DNA of 64,000 bases. Source: Prostheceraeus crozeri (lineage: Eukaryota; Platyhelminthes; Polycladida; Euryleptidae). The notes beneath the pieces are model-generated. The model worked only from the letters and a program-made list of their open reading frames with translations, made no database searches and was not told the origin of the DNA. Position numbers and translations under genes: made by a program. Shown here one piece after another: positions 17,852 through 28,639 of this stretch (positions within the stretch are counted from its first letter, which is position 1; each line of letters starts with the position of its first letter). The stretch spans positions 281,880 through 345,879 of the forward strand of contig CAJQUW010005346.1 in NCBI GenBank assembly GCA_907163375.1, read 5' to 3'.

Positions 17852-19655
17852 GAACTTGTCTGCATATCAAAGGAACACGTTAGAACTCGGCAGGCGCGCA
17901 TTTTTGTAGCTGTCATACCATACGGTTTAGAACATTCGTTGAAAGTCTCATCTTCGGTCTCGTTCCATGCAAAAGCCCGTCCTGGTGGAGGGACTATTTC
18001 TATCTTTACATAGTATTTGCTATAATCATTTGTCCAAAAATGTCCGAGAAATAGGCATAAAGGAGCAAATAAGTATGAATAACAAGGAGGAAATAAAAAA
18101 CTATGAATAGCAAACTGTTTCTATAATTATCTGACTACTGTTCTGTCCGACCTCGATGAAACTCTACGTAGTCTAGGTCGACGTTATTGTGACTTCGGTG
18201 AATGTGAGAGGAACTAAATTTAGAAATTCAAAAAAGCGCATATTAAATGTCCGCCGAATTGCATTGTGCAAAGCAGCTACTACTTATACTGAAAACTTGC
18301 AAACGGTTAGAACTGCTAAAATTAGCAAAGTCGATATTCTAAGCTTACAAATAAGCTTGAAACGTTGCATCTTATCAGAGAGTGCATTTTTGCTACATCA
18401 TAACTTGACCCAACCCATCAGCAAACAGGAAAATTCTTTTTTCTAGTACGAATTGCACGTATTTGTGTCTAACTGTCTATCAGACTAAGTTTTATTTTGT
18501 CATAGTCTCAAATGCATTTGAATACCCTTTTTAAGAATTGGTCATCCTTTTTCAGAGGCAATGAGAAAACTCCATTACAAAAATGGAAATGCCAGGATCA
18601 AGGTCCTTGTGGGGAACTGGCTATAGAGAAAGCCCCCAGATGACTTTCTCGGAGCAGGGTTGAGCTGCCGGACATAGAGGGTGACGTGGAAGACGATCAA
18701 GTGCCGGAGTAAAGACTTTTGATAATGTGTGCATATGTGTTCGAATAAAATCGTTTGTGTGATGGTTTGTTTTTTGCTATTCCGGAATATCGCCTTCTGA
18801 TTTTCATAGTTGCATAGCTGTGGGTAAGTTGGACTGTGTATTGATTGAGGTGGACTTTCGCCAATAAGGGCTGATAAAATGTAGCGTAGCGCTAGTGTAG
18901 CAGTTGGTGGTGATTAGTAGCAACTACGTAGCGTCGCCGTAGCACTACGTGGCATCCAGTAGCAGATACGTAGGTAGAGTAGCACAAGGTTCTGCTACGT
19001 AGCATACCGGTAGCAATTGGTGCTTCAGCGTAGCGGTAGGTTGCATTATAAGGTCATTTCAGTAGCGGCAACGTTTCAGTTGGTAGCAACAAGTAGCACC
19101 ATGCTACGTAGCAGGAACGTGGCCTATGCCGCCATTTTTATTGGTTTCTGCTACGCCCCACTACAAAAAGACACGTCGGTCCGAAGTCGAAAACGAACTC
19201 GTTCCGAGGAACAGAATGTCCGCATGGCCGATGGTCGGTTCGACGTCTGAAACCGAAGCCTCATCATAAAAAAGACACCCTAGGCCTCCTACCTGCTATT
19301 TTACAAGTAGGATGTCCATGGAATTACATGAAAACGTCAATTGATCAGGAATTGAGTGTTATATATTTTTCTTTCCCCTTTCTGAAGCTTGTTTGAGTAT
19401 AATAATGTCATCCGCACGTCTTCATGTCTTCAATGTCTATGCAGAAGTTAACTCATCAAAAAAGTCATTTTTATCACAATTTCTGCATAAATTTAAAGAA
19501 ATGAGGTCAGAATTAGCATGTTAAGGGTCAAAAAATTTCCCGACCTTTTCCCGACTACCATACCTCGTTCCGACGTCTTTCCGACGAATCTTTTTGTAGT
19601 GGGGCATTTCTGCTACTCTCCTGCTACGTAGCAGATACGTACTTTGTTAGCCGGG
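17852..19655. repeat. Dispersed repeat, copy 1 (TACGTAGC-rich 3' part)
   Basis: The sequence from GAACTTGTCTGCATATC to GTTAGCCGGG occurs twice in the window, here and at 32631-36157, with only scattered differences outside insertions. The last 300 bases are packed with the palindromic word TACGTAGC and variants. Here the copy is interrupted by a 447-bp MITE. An AATAAA signal (about 18745) and a small frame beginning MRKLHYKNG (from about 18560) occur inside. It could be the terminal or leader part of a retroelement, since in both places a shared gag-leader sequence follows some kilobases later. I see no TG...CA ends. Confidence 0.85.
19157..19603. mobile_element. 447-bp MITE with CCCACTACAAAAAG inverted ends
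   Basis: The insertion is defined by comparison with the second repeat copy, which reads straight through (near 36107). Its ends are CCCACTACAAAAAGA and the reverse complement, and the inverted similarity continues imperfectly for about 40 bases. The flanking dinucleotide GC is present on both sides, so the target duplication is 2 bp, or the exact end is shifted by a base. No transposase is encoded. The superfamily is not assigned. Confidence 0.85.
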
Positions 19656-20925
19656 CTGTGACATCCCATTCTGATCATAGACGTCTCAGACGCATGATGA
19701 CATCAATGGGACGTCGCAATGACGTCACAATGTTTACTGGGTATTGGCTTCGGTAACTGAATTAAGGTTCGGTGACGAAATCAATGTCAAGAAAATGACG
19801 CCCCTAACTCTTTCTTGAAGCCACTTCGAATAACCTTTTCTGGCACTTGCTCCCAGGATTCTTTTAAATCATAATAAGTACTTTACAATACTTGTAAATG
19901 AATGCCTACTAATCTCTACCGAACTAAAAATTCTAATTTAACCTTAGATAGGGCGCACTCCGCAGATAAGGCGCACTGGCTGTATCCAAGTAAAAAAGTT
20001 GCGCCCTATAGACCAGAAAGTACGGTAATACGGATAAAGTATTCATTTTTAGTTTGTTATCACAATCTGGACACGAGGGATGATTGTCAAAAATACTGCC
20101 ATGTCACCCCATTTTCCCCTATATCCTGTATATTCAAGACTATTGATAGGCATGAGAATTTTACGCGCGGATACGTGGGCGTCCCCCGAACCCACCCTCT
20201 TTAAAGTTAAAGGACAAAGTTTTGGGTGGGGCAGGTTGGAGTGCCAGAAATCACAGGGTGTTCTTGATTTCTAAGATTTAGCTTTCTCATTGTCTCAACT
20301 TGAGTTAAGTAGGATTGCGTTATTTTCACTGTTGTAACTGGTCCTGTCCGTATACAAACTTTTACCGGCGAGACCGGCACCGGTCTGATTCGGCATCGCA
20401 AGATGAAAAATCTCAATTGCTCTTACTCTAAAAATCTCAGGAATTTCTTCGGTTCCGAGTAGTAATTGAAATACATAGTTATTTTTGTCGGCATAGAAAC
20501 ACAAGAGGGAAGAAGATTGACTGCTGCAAAATATAGTCACTTCAGCCCAGTATGGCCTCATCCTTCACCTCAGTTTTCAGATAACTGGTGGCACGTCGCG
20601 AGAGATATTTATGGCTCTATTTTAAGCCAAAGATGTACCTAAGTTACTGAAAATCATATTGAAGTTCTTTTGATCTACTGTCTCATTAAGGATCTGCATG
20701 AATCTCAAATTTTTTAATAGTAATAGTACTGATTATCGTATTGATAGTAATAGTACTGCTGCTGTGATTGCTGTAACCTGTTTGTAGATAAATGTCTTCC
20801 ATACCATACAAGTGTCGAGACTGTTAAGAAAAATCTCAACCTAAATTCATGTGACTGTTTTTGCATCATATGCAAACTTTATAGACTGGGGGCGAGTGTC
20901 GTGCATTGTGATTGTTTAGCAGTAC
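19656..20925. other. No gene seen; CRE-like words near the left edge
   Basis: I see no supported gene. Near 19670-19735 several GACGTC-type words cluster, including a full TGACGTCA. The remainder is AT-rich with no recognisable element before the Tc1/mariner element. Confidence 0.4.
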
Positions 20926-20927
20926 TA

Positions 20928-22072
20928 CAGATTGTTTCATAAAAAATGGATCACCCTTAAACATCGCCTTAACTTCAACTTTGTCTAACTCCGCCAACTT
21001 GAACGAATTTCTCTGAAATTTGGAAGATATGTCAGTTGTGCTTACTAATATCATTGTTGGAAATTTCAAGCATGAATATTGAGTTGTTTTCCTGTTATAG
21101 ATGAAAAAGTAGTAGATAATTTGATCTTCATTTAGCAATGTTACACAAAATCATACCTCACTCTTATAAAATTACATTTGTTTCCTTTGTTATGTAATAT
21201 GTTGTTCTACAAGCCAAAAGCTATCAAGCAAAGCAAAAATAAAGAAAATCGGTCAATCAAAGCCAGTATAGCACCATTATTCATCAACAATAATGTAGCT
21301 GCTACATGTGATTAACTGGACTTCATGTTCCATAGTTTCCTGACTTCGTTGCGGTGGTGTTGGCAGCACTCCTGATTGCTTTCAGCTAAAAATCTATCTC
21401 TCACCGGTTGAAAACAATACAAAGCACAAATGAACAATAACGAGATCGCATTCACAAAAGGCAAAGTGTCAGCTGGCATTTGGACCAATGGCCGCTCTGA
21501 ACTTCACATACAGCAAGGAAACATGAATTCTGAACGCTATGTGAATGTTTTACGAATGAACATTGGCCAAATGACAGATCAACTTGGTGATCCATCGACT
21601 TGCTTATTTATGAATGATAATGCTACGTGTCACAGGAGTAGTAGAGTCAACTTATGCAAGTCTCAATTAGGGCTTAGGACATTATCTTGGCCAGCTCGTT
21701 CTCCTGATCTGAATCCCATAGAAAATGTATGGAGTATTCTAAAACGTAACGTTCGTCGTTCACTGCTACCTACAGATGGCGTATCACAACTTACGTCACT
21801 GTTAAAAAGAGAGTGGAGAAAGTTAGATCAGCCAAAAATCAACGATATCATCGAATCAATGCCTAGACGAATTGGTAATGTCATTGACAATGAGGGTAGG
21901 GCCACAAAATATTAGCTTCTTGAGAACCGTTACTGTATCATAGCTTATCAGATTATATAAGGACATTTAAATATATTAGGGACATGAAATAACATGAAAA
22001 ATGCTTTCTGTATCATACTTATGTTTTATTTAGTCAAATTTTAGGATGATCCACTTTTTATGAAACGGACTG
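20928..22072 (+). mobile_element. Tc1/mariner element with TA target duplication (non-autonomous)
   Basis: The ends are inverted repeats: CAGATTGTTTCATAAAAAAT on the left, and the complement of CAGTCCGTTTCATAAAAAGT on the right, each followed by GGATCA and flanked by TA (20926-20927 and 22073-22074). The 1145-bp length is a little short for a complete member. It carries only the second half of a transposase, so it is internally deleted or decayed and cannot mobilise itself. Confidence 0.88.
21430..21915 (+). pseudogene. Tc1-type transposase, C-terminal catalytic half
   Basis: This 161-residue frame shows the end of the DDE domain of Tc1-like transposases: VSAGIWTNGRSELHI, then the second catalytic Asp in CLFMNDNATCHRS, then SWPARSPDLNPIENVWSILK with the third acidic residue (the Glu of NPIENVW, giving a DDE triad). 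The helix-turn-helix DNA-binding region and the first catalytic Asp are missing upstream, consistent with an internal deletion. The frame is otherwise uninterrupted, suggesting moderate age. It lies inside the TA-flanked element and in its sense orientation. Confidence 0.85.
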
Positions 22073-22074
22073 TA

Positions 22075-22730
22075 TTAGTATGAACTCTCTATGTTGTTTT
22101 ATGTAGTCACTTTTCAAATTGTCGCAACAGTCGTAGTTCTGTTTTCAGTCAATAAAAGCCTATGCTTATCAACCGAATGTTTTCCGATCTCTACTCAACT
22201 CCATAGCTTAGGCACGACAACCATCTCCTTTTTTCCACTTCAGGTCTTAACATGACATTTTAGACATTTATCGATACTATGCCATTTATTTGCATCAGGA
22301 GTTCGATTCTCCTCTCTCAGTGTTAAGGAGAGTTTGGAAGATGCAATTGACTTGATACTAGTAATACACTGATTAATGGTATCAGTGTAATAGTACTGAT
22401 TTATTAAGGAAAATGAAAGATTTACCAAGATTATTGCTGGAATCAGGCTAATTTTATGGGAAATCAGTGGAATTATGAAACTTACCAGCGGGGATCTTGC
22501 TGTCTATAATGTGTGCGCGATATTTTTGTAAGTTTTGTTCTGGAACCATTATGAAACAGCAAGAATTTTGCAACAGAAAAGGGCTGATTCATGAAGGATC
22601 TTACTGATTCATTTTGAGAAAAACTTGGTATTCCTTGCATATCTTGCATGATTTTCAAAGTTTGATACTGGAACCAGAACAAGATTCAGTATGAATCTTA
22701 CCAAGATTTGCTATGAAATTTCCCCTTGGG
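22075..22730. other. No gene seen between the Tc1 element and the Ty3-type element
   Basis: This 650-base AT-rich stretch shows no supported frame or inverted end. If the Ty3-type element has a 5' long terminal repeat it should lie around here or further left, but I could not match any part of it to the sequence after the pol gene. Confidence 0.35.
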
Positions 22731-22835
22731 TTTCGCGGGAATTGTTTTTACTACCTGCTAGCAATGTTCAGGTGAGCAGAGTTTTTCTTGTTGTGATCTT
22801 GGTCGGGATTGCTTGTTCTAGCAATTCCGGTCAAC

Positions 22836-23102
22836 ATGGCAGAATGCAGTGATAATTTTATTGACGATGATGACATCTCTATTCTAGCGGAGGAGATTGT
22901 TTCCCGTGCACAACAGCTGCTAATTAAACCGGAGCCACGAGACTCTGAGGCCGCTGTTTCTTCACCCCGACGACAGCCGGGAGAATTACCCCGAACCAAA
23001 TCGGGATCCACCCTAGAGACACGTCAACATGGTTGCGTGTTCCACTCAACGCATTTCCCGTATTTGACGGAGGTAATTTTTCTATTTACTATCAACGGAT
23101 AA
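22836..23102 (+). CDS. Gag-leader reading frame of the Ty3-type element
   Basis: This 88-residue frame starts at the first good ATG (MAECSDNFIDDDDISILAEE) and has an acidic start followed by a Ser/Arg/Pro segment (SSPRRQPGELPRTKSG). It overlaps the beginning of the main gag frame. Its first part is repeated exactly near 37.5 kb, where it runs into different downstream sequence. No domain is recognised. It is regarded as part of the gag region of an old or young retroelement copy, not as a host gene. Confidence 0.45.
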   Translation: MAECSDNFIDDDDISILAEEIVSRAQQLLIKPEPRDSEAAVSSPRRQPGELPRTKSGSTLETRQHGCVFHSTHFPYLTEVIFLFTING

Positions 23103-24151
23103 GTGCCGCTATGAATACTTATCCAGAGGCCGAGCGTTGCCCTATTTTTGCCTCAAAATTAGGAGACAACGTTATCGAGTGTTTGTGTGATTTTTTTCCT
23201 GGGGGTCTTGGTCACTGTTCTTTTGAGCAAGTTGTTCAGTGTCTACTGATGAAATACCGGGAACACTCAAAGCCACCGATAGACAGCAGCCTACCGAGAG
23301 AGCGGACAGCAGGTAAGTACGAAAAATTGAGCACGAAAAATGTACCAATTTTTCAGGGGGAATCTGGTGAAGATTTTGACATATGGTTTCGCCGAGTATC
23401 TATGTATTTGGATACCTATCCTCCACAGGAGAGAATTCATAGACTCTGTTCCCAGTTGGGAACAAAACCATTCGAGTTCGTGCAACATCGACCGGATGAG
23501 GTGCTAAACAGTTTTGATATACTTGTCGAGTCTCTGAGGAGGAAATACGTTATACCGATTAATATGTCGAGGGCGCAAGAACTTTTTTATTCCAGGTATC
23601 AAAGGAATTCTGAAGATTTGCAAGATTTTGAGGGAGAATTACGGCGATTAGTAAGGATTGCCTTTCCGGCTCAACCTTCCTGGAAACAGGAGGAGGCTAT
23701 TCTTCAAAGAATGCTTGCCGGCACTAGCAATGTCGAACTCTCTCGACATTTCACGTTCAGCCCACCCCTCTCGATAGAGCATCTCCATCACGCAGCAGAT
23801 TTGATAAAAAAGAATCGTCTGCTCAATTCGGACTCGAGGGTCGAAATAAGTAGGCCTACGGGAGGATCATTTCCACTGTCAGGGTCATCCTTCCAGAAAA
23901 ATATGCCACCCAATCGATCCGCAGATGTTCGCAGGAGCTTGTCTCCTATCCGACCGCCTACTCCACCAAACTTACCTGAAGTACGGAGGAGTCCATCTCC
24001 TGTACGGGCACTACGGCCTCCTACCCCTCCAAGACGCTCTTTTTCTGGAGAGGAGAGAACTAATGAACAAGTGAAATGTTTCAAATGTGGAGAGAAAGGA
24101 CACTTCATGAGGAACTGTCAATTTCGGGAAAATAGGTATTTAAACCACTGA
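23033..24151 (+). CDS. Gag-like nucleocapsid protein of the Ty3-type element
   Basis: This 372-residue frame contains a helical capsid-like part with two similar openings (PVFDGGNFSIYYQRISAAMN and PIFQGESGEDFDIWFRRVSM), suggesting an internal duplication of the Gag N-terminal segment. A Pro/Arg-rich linker with SPIRPPTPP and SPVRALRPPTPP repeats follows, then one CCHC zinc knuckle near the end (CFKCGEKGHFMRNC). Known: the knuckle binds genomic RNA during particle assembly. Pol begins 15 bases later in another frame, as usual in this family. No ATG is visible at the left end of the frame. Confidence 0.8.
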   Translation: MRVPLNAFPVFDGGNFSIYYQRISAAMNTYPEAERCPIFASKLGDNVIECLCDFFPGGLGHCSFEQVVQCLLMKYREHSKPPIDSSLPRERTAGKYEKLSTKNVPIFQGESGEDFDIWFRRVSMYLDTYPPQERIHRLCSQLGTKPFEFVQHRPDEVLNSFDILVESLRRKYVIPINMSRAQELFYSRYQRNSEDLQDFEGELRRLVRIAFPAQPSWKQEEAILQRMLAGTSNVELSRHFTFSPPLSIEHLHHAADLIKKNRLLNSDSRVEISRPTGGSFPLSGSSFQKNMPPNRSADVRRSLSPIRPPTPPNLPEVRRSPSPVRALRPPTPPRRSFSGEERTNEQVKCFKCGEKGHFMRNCQFRENRYLNH

Positions 24152-24165
24152 GGCTGGAACACTCC

Positions 24166-27100
24166 GTGAACGGACGGACTGATTCCGCAGCCGGTGAGAA
24201 ACCGTATGATGTCACAATCCAGACCCCGAACTGTAACGTTATTCAACTGCTTTTAAACCATAAACCGCGTACCGCTATGTTAGATTCCGGAGCAGATCGT
24301 AGCGTGATTGATGTTGAAACGTGTCGAGAAACAGGCGTTTCGTACACCCGCAAGGAGATGCCAAAGTTTGACCAGCCTGACTGTTCCAAAGTCAAACCTA
24401 TTGCAGAAGTTAACATACCCATAGAAGTCGCGGGCGAATGTTTCAACCAGACATTTATAGTCTGTGAACGCCTCAGGAGTCCCATAATTATCGGACTGGA
24501 TTTCATTATGTTATATAGAGGATGCGCTGACTGGGTAAGTAACACGTTTTATCTTTTCAATAGAGCAGTCAGCACACCGATCCTGAGGAGAGTCGAAACA
24601 TACCAGGTGAGTGTGCATCTAGTACAAGATACGGTAATTCCTCCCAAGAGTGTCGCATATCGTCTCGGGAAGTGCGCAGAATTTCCTATTCCTTCCCTCA
24701 ACTTACTCACCGCTCAGCGAGATCAGTTACCAGACAATGTCCTCTTGGCAAATGCCGTATGCGAGCCCAGAGACAACCAAACCTGGCTTCAGCTAATGAA
24801 CATTACTAATGCTGATGTCCGACTACCTGCCGGTCGCGAAATTGCAACTATAGAACCAATCGAGGTTTTGGCAGAGTCGGCGGATCAAACAGACCAAGTA
24901 AGTTTTGAAGCTTCACCTACAAATATAGAAGCAGCTATAACACAGTTGGACGAGACAGGCCTCAACACGAAGGAGAAAGAGGAGGCCGCCCAAGTGTTAC
25001 GCTCCTATGAAGACGTATTTGTAGAGAAAGGTAAGAAATTGGGTCGCACAACTCTATTATATCATCAGATAGACACCGGACCCCACGCTCCAATCAAAAT
25101 TCCGGGGCGCCGAGTACCGCCACACCAGAGGTCTGAGATAGACACGATGCTAGATGACCTCATCAATGATGATGTAATTCGACCCAGTTACAGGCCCTGG
25201 TCCGCTCCCATTCTGGTAGTGAAAAAGAAAGACGGATCTCTTCGTTGTTGCGTTGACTTCAGGAAGCTGAATGAGATAACTGTCAAAGACGCATATCCCA
25301 TACCTCGTATAGACGAGAGTATCGACGCCTTAAGTGGATCACGTTATTTCACAATCCTAGACTTGAAGTCTGGTTATTTTCAGGTACCTCTGGACGAGCA
25401 GTCCAAAGAGAAAACTGCTTTCTCCACCCACCGCGGCCTATATGAATTTAACGTCCTCCCTATGGGGGTGACGAATGGTCCAGCTGTTTTTGCGCGTCTG
25501 ATGAATAATGTACTCGCCGGTCTGACATGGTCAGCCTACCTCGTTTACCTCGATGACACCATAGTCATGGGGAGGACATTTAAGGATCATTTGCTAAACC
25601 TGCAGGCTGTCCTGCAGAGATTCCGTGAAGCGAATTTGCAACTGAATCCTAAGAAATGCCAGTGGTTCAAATCTAAGGTTAAATACCTTGGACATGTAGT
25701 CTCTCGCAAGGGAGTCCACACAGACCCCTCTACCATTGAGAGAATAATCAACTGGCCCGTTCCTAAAACGCAAAAGGAGCTGAGGAGTTTCATAGGACTC
25801 TGCAGCTATTATCGTAGATTTATTCAAGGGTTTGCGAAAACTGCTGGACACTTACATCGCCTCACTGGTAAAAATGTAAGATTTGTTTGGACAACCGAAT
25901 GCCAAACCGCTTTCGAAGAACTCCGCTTCAAGCTCAGTAGTGCCCCAATATTAACATTACCTGATTTCTCAGAGAACGCAGGATCTTTTATCCTCGACAC
26001 AGACGCTTCTGAAAAAGCCATCGGAGCTGTGCTGTCCCAAAAATGTCCTGATGGTCTCGAGCGAGTGGTAGCGTATGGGAGTCGCTGCATGACAAAGCCA
26101 GAGCGCAATTACTGCGTTACACGCAAGGAAATGCTAGCCATGGTCTACTTCGTTCACGAGTTCCGTCCTTATCTGTTAGGCAAGCATTTCATTCTGAGGA
26201 CAGACCATAGCGCTCTCACCTGGCTTATGTCATTCAAAGAGCCTACTGGACAGGTGGCACGCTGGATACAAAAATTGCAAGAATATCGATTCTCAATTGA
26301 ATACCGGTCCAACCCTAAGCATACAAATGCCGATGCTCTATCCAGGCGGCCACACAGGCGCCACGGAGAATGCCCCTCTTGCGAACCGAATGCTGCACAA
26401 ATTTCGTTAATCCAGTGGCCATTCTCATTGACTGCAGGGGACCTCCTACAAGCACAACAAGCATACCTGCCGACGGCAGAGATAAGTGCCTGGATCACGG
26501 AGAGAAGACAACCCCCATCAAACGCCACATATCGCATTCAGCAAGATTACATCAAGCACTTTGACTATTTCAAAATTTTTGAAGGGCTCTTATATATCAA
26601 AAAGCCTGACGACACCGACTGGCGTCTAGTCCTCCCACCAGAGTGGAGAAATATTGCTATTCACCAGTATCATGACAATCCCACGGGAGGCCACAACGCT
26701 AAGGCCACTACGTACCAGAAAATTAAATTTCGGTTCTGGTGGCCAAAGATGAAAACGCAAATAAGCGAATGGGTTGACACCTGTGGAGTCTGTGGGCAAT
26801 GCCGTGGTCCTAATTCAAAGACGGTAGCCCCACTACAACCCATTGAGTCAAGCGAGGCGTTCCACCGCATAGCGCTGGACATCGTCGGACCCCTTCCAAC
26901 CACGCTGAAAGGAAATCGTTTCATCCTGGTTATGGTGGACATTTTCACCCGTTGGGCAGAGGCTGTGCCCTTACCACAGCACACTACAAAACATGTGGGT
27001 AATGCAGTTCTCCACAGCTGGGTCACCAGATACGGTGTTCCGAAGGAAATTTTGTCTGACCAGGCCAAAGAATTCGAGTCGGCAGTATTCCAGCACTTCT

Positions 27101-28179
27101 GCAAGGTGCTCGCAATTAAAAAGATCCGTTCTTCACCATACAGACCCTCTACTAACGGGGCGGTAGAGAGATTAAACCGCACACTGAAAAATTTGCTGCT
27201 CATTCATGCTGCGCAAGATAGACGCAACTGGGACGACACCATCCATTATTGTATGTGGGTCTACAGATCGAATGTCCATCACTCCACGGGGTATTCCCCC
27301 TCTCGCCTAGCTATAGGTAGGGAGTTAAGGTTCCCGATGGACATTCTCTTCGATTCGGTATCCAGCGCCAACATAGAAGCTGAGAATTATGCTACGTGGA
27401 TACAGGAGAGTCTGAAAGCAGCTGCCGACGGGGCTCGCAAAAACCTTATCCTAGCTAAGCAGCACCAGAAGACCCAATATGATCACCACGCTACGAAAGT
27501 GCCCACCTATAAAGTCGGGAATCTAGTGTGGTACAGAAATAGGACTCCCGGACCTGGTAAGTCCGCAAAACTTTCAAGGCCATGGGATGGACCATACTTA
27601 GTGACACGAGTGCCAAGCCGGACCAACATAGAAATCCGCAACCCAGCGAGACCGGGAAGAACCCTTGTTGTGCATGTCAACGAAGTAAAGCCATGCCCTA
27701 GGAACGTCAGATTGAATTCAACTGACAAAAAGACAAGGAAGGTGCATTTCCAACCAGTTCCCGAGATCCGAACATTTACACCAGACTCCTCTCCTTACAA
27801 TGTCGGACAGACTAACACTGTTCCCCCTCCCTCAGTGGAGAGACCAACCGTCAACATCGACGAGCATTGCTTATACAGTGATGACGACAGCGAGTCTTCC
27901 TCAACGTCTGGAGACCCAATCGATAATGAGGAAGTAATTTACCTAGACGAGCAAGACTCAGACCAGCCGTCGGATTCAGACGAGATAGGCTTAGGAGAAG
28001 TAATTGATATAAGCTCCGACCCTATCCTAGACTCGGACTTCGATTCCGACATCTGCATCTCTCACCTGTCATTCCAGTCAGACGAGGAGGAGGAGCAGTT
28101 GGTCGGAGCCATCAATTTTGGGGAGGGGAGGATCCCTCAGGATCTGCTGGAGTCCTGGAGGTACAGTGTGCCCGCCTAA
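24166..28179 (+). CDS. Pol polyprotein of the Ty3-type element (protease, RT, RNase H, integrase)
   Basis: This 1337-residue frame has all family domains in order: aspartic protease (AMLDSGADRSVID, about residues 38-50); reverse transcriptase with LDLKSGYFQVPL, TAFSTHRGLYEF and the catalytic YLDD box (about 460); RNase H with ILDTDASEKAIGAVLSQ (about 608); the HHCC integrase finger (about 832-875); the integrase core with ALDIVGPLP (about 903), LSDQAKEF (about 963) and the catalytic Glu in GAVERLNRTL (about 1001). The C-terminal 150 residues are acidic and Ser-rich. The order protease-RT-RNase H-integrase and the sequence motifs assign it to Ty3/gypsy. Confidence 0.95.
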   Translation: MNGRTDSAAGEKPYDVTIQTPNCNVIQLLLNHKPRTAMLDSGADRSVIDVETCRETGVSYTRKEMPKFDQPDCSKVKPIAEVNIPIEVAGECFNQTFIVCERLRSPIIIGLDFIMLYRGCADWVSNTFYLFNRAVSTPILRRVETYQVSVHLVQDTVIPPKSVAYRLGKCAEFPIPSLNLLTAQRDQLPDNVLLANAVCEPRDNQTWLQLMNITNADVRLPAGREIATIEPIEVLAESADQTDQVSFEASPTNIEAAITQLDETGLNTKEKEEAAQVLRSYEDVFVEKGKKLGRTTLLYHQIDTGPHAPIKIPGRRVPPHQRSEIDTMLDDLINDDVIRPSYRPWSAPILVVKKKDGSLRCCVDFRKLNEITVKDAYPIPRIDESIDALSGSRYFTILDLKSGYFQVPLDEQSKEKTAFSTHRGLYEFNVLPMGVTNGPAVFARLMNNVLAGLTWSAYLVYLDDTIVMGRTFKDHLLNLQAVLQRFREANLQLNPKKCQWFKSKVKYLGHVVSRKGVHTDPSTIERIINWPVPKTQKELRSFIGLCSYYRRFIQGFAKTAGHLHRLTGKNVRFVWTTECQTAFEELRFKLSSAPILTLPDFSENAGSFILDTDASEKAIGAVLSQKCPDGLERVVAYGSRCMTKPERNYCVTRKEMLAMVYFVHEFRPYLLGKHFILRTDHSALTWLMSFKEPTGQVARWIQKLQEYRFSIEYRSNPKHTNADALSRRPHRRHGECPSCEPNAAQISLIQWPFSLTAGDLLQAQQAYLPTAEISAWITERRQPPSNATYRIQQDYIKHFDYFKIFEGLLYIKKPDDTDWRLVLPPEWRNIAIHQYHDNPTGGHNAKATTYQKIKFRFWWPKMKTQISEWVDTCGVCGQCRGPNSKTVAPLQPIESSEAFHRIALDIVGPLPTTLKGNRFILVMVDIFTRWAEAVPLPQHTTKHVGNAVLHSWVTRYGVPKEILSDQAKEFESAVFQHFCKVLAIKKIRSSPYRPSTNGAVERLNRTLKNLLLIHAAQDRRNWDDTIHYCMWVYRSNVHHSTGYSPSRLAIGRELRFPMDILFDSVSSANIEAENYATWIQESLKAAADGARKNLILAKQHQKTQYDHHATKVPTYKVGNLVWYRNRTPGPGKSAKLSRPWDGPYLVTRVPSRTNIEIRNPARPGRTLVVHVNEVKPCPRNVRLNSTDKKTRKVHFQPVPEIRTFTPDSSPYNVGQTNTVPPPSVERPTVNIDEHCLYSDDDSESSSTSGDPIDNEEVIYLDEQDSDQPSDSDEIGLGEVIDISSDPILDSDFDSDICISHLSFQSDEEEEQLVGAINFGEGRIPQDLLESWRYSVPA

Positions 28180-28334
28180 CAATCCTACGTAGCTGATACG
28201 TAGCAGTCGGTGCCAAACGTTCCAAAGCGTAGCGTAGCAAGTTGGTTGGTGGCAGTACGCAGCATCTACGTAGCTAATGATACTTATCCTACACTTACAG
28301 CATATTTTCAGTGCTCTTGACATTTTGCCTATAT
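28180..28334. other. TACGTAGC-rich tail after pol
   Basis: Right after the pol stop the sequence holds several CTACGTAGC and TACGTAGCAG words, resembling in vocabulary, not in order, the ends of the dispersed repeat at 17852-19655. Confidence 0.6.
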
Positions 28335-28612
28335 GAGCGTTGCTGCTCGGTTGCTTCTACGTAGAAAATACGTCGTGGATACGTAGCAGTCGGTAGCTGC
28401 TCGGTTGCTTCCACGTAGCAAATATACGTTGCGGATACGTAGCAGTCGGTAGCTGCTCGGTTGCTTCTACGTAGCAAATAAGCGTTGCGGATACGTAGCA
28501 GTCGGTAGCTGCTCGGTTGCCTCCACGTAGCAGATAAACGTTGTGGATACGTAGCAGTCGGTCGCTGCTCGGTTGCTTCTACGTAGCACACATGCGTTGT
28601 GTTTACGTAGCA
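28335..28612. repeat. 56-bp tandem repeat built on TACGTAGC palindromes
   Basis: The word GCTGCTCGG recurs at 28342, 28396, 28452, 28508 and 28564, giving five units of 54-56 bp. Each unit carries GGATACGTAGCAGTCGGT, then the GCTGCTCGGTTGC block, then CTACGTAGCA-like or close variants. Units differ by a few bases. Confidence 0.9.
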
Positions 28613-28639
28613 GGAAAAAAATCATAAACCTCCCCTCGA

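Larger units (their letters stand above)
22731..28612 (+). mobile_element. Ty3/gypsy-type LTR-retrotransposon internal region
   Basis: The region holds a gag-like gene followed by a single pol frame with protease, reverse transcriptase, RNase H and integrase, the Ty3/gypsy order. No envelope frame is present. I could not identify paired long terminal repeats; the tail after pol is instead a run of TACGTAGC-type repeats. The first 276 bases are duplicated exactly at 37393-37668. The coding part looks essentially whole, implying a young copy. Confidence 0.85.

Noticed and set aside
22250-22420. A tRNA-like word (GTTCGATTC) near 22302
   Set aside because: I could not form acceptor, anticodon and D arms around it.
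26169-27203. Minus-strand frames of 122 and 177 codons under pol
   Set aside because: They are shadows of the pol frame with no independent motif.
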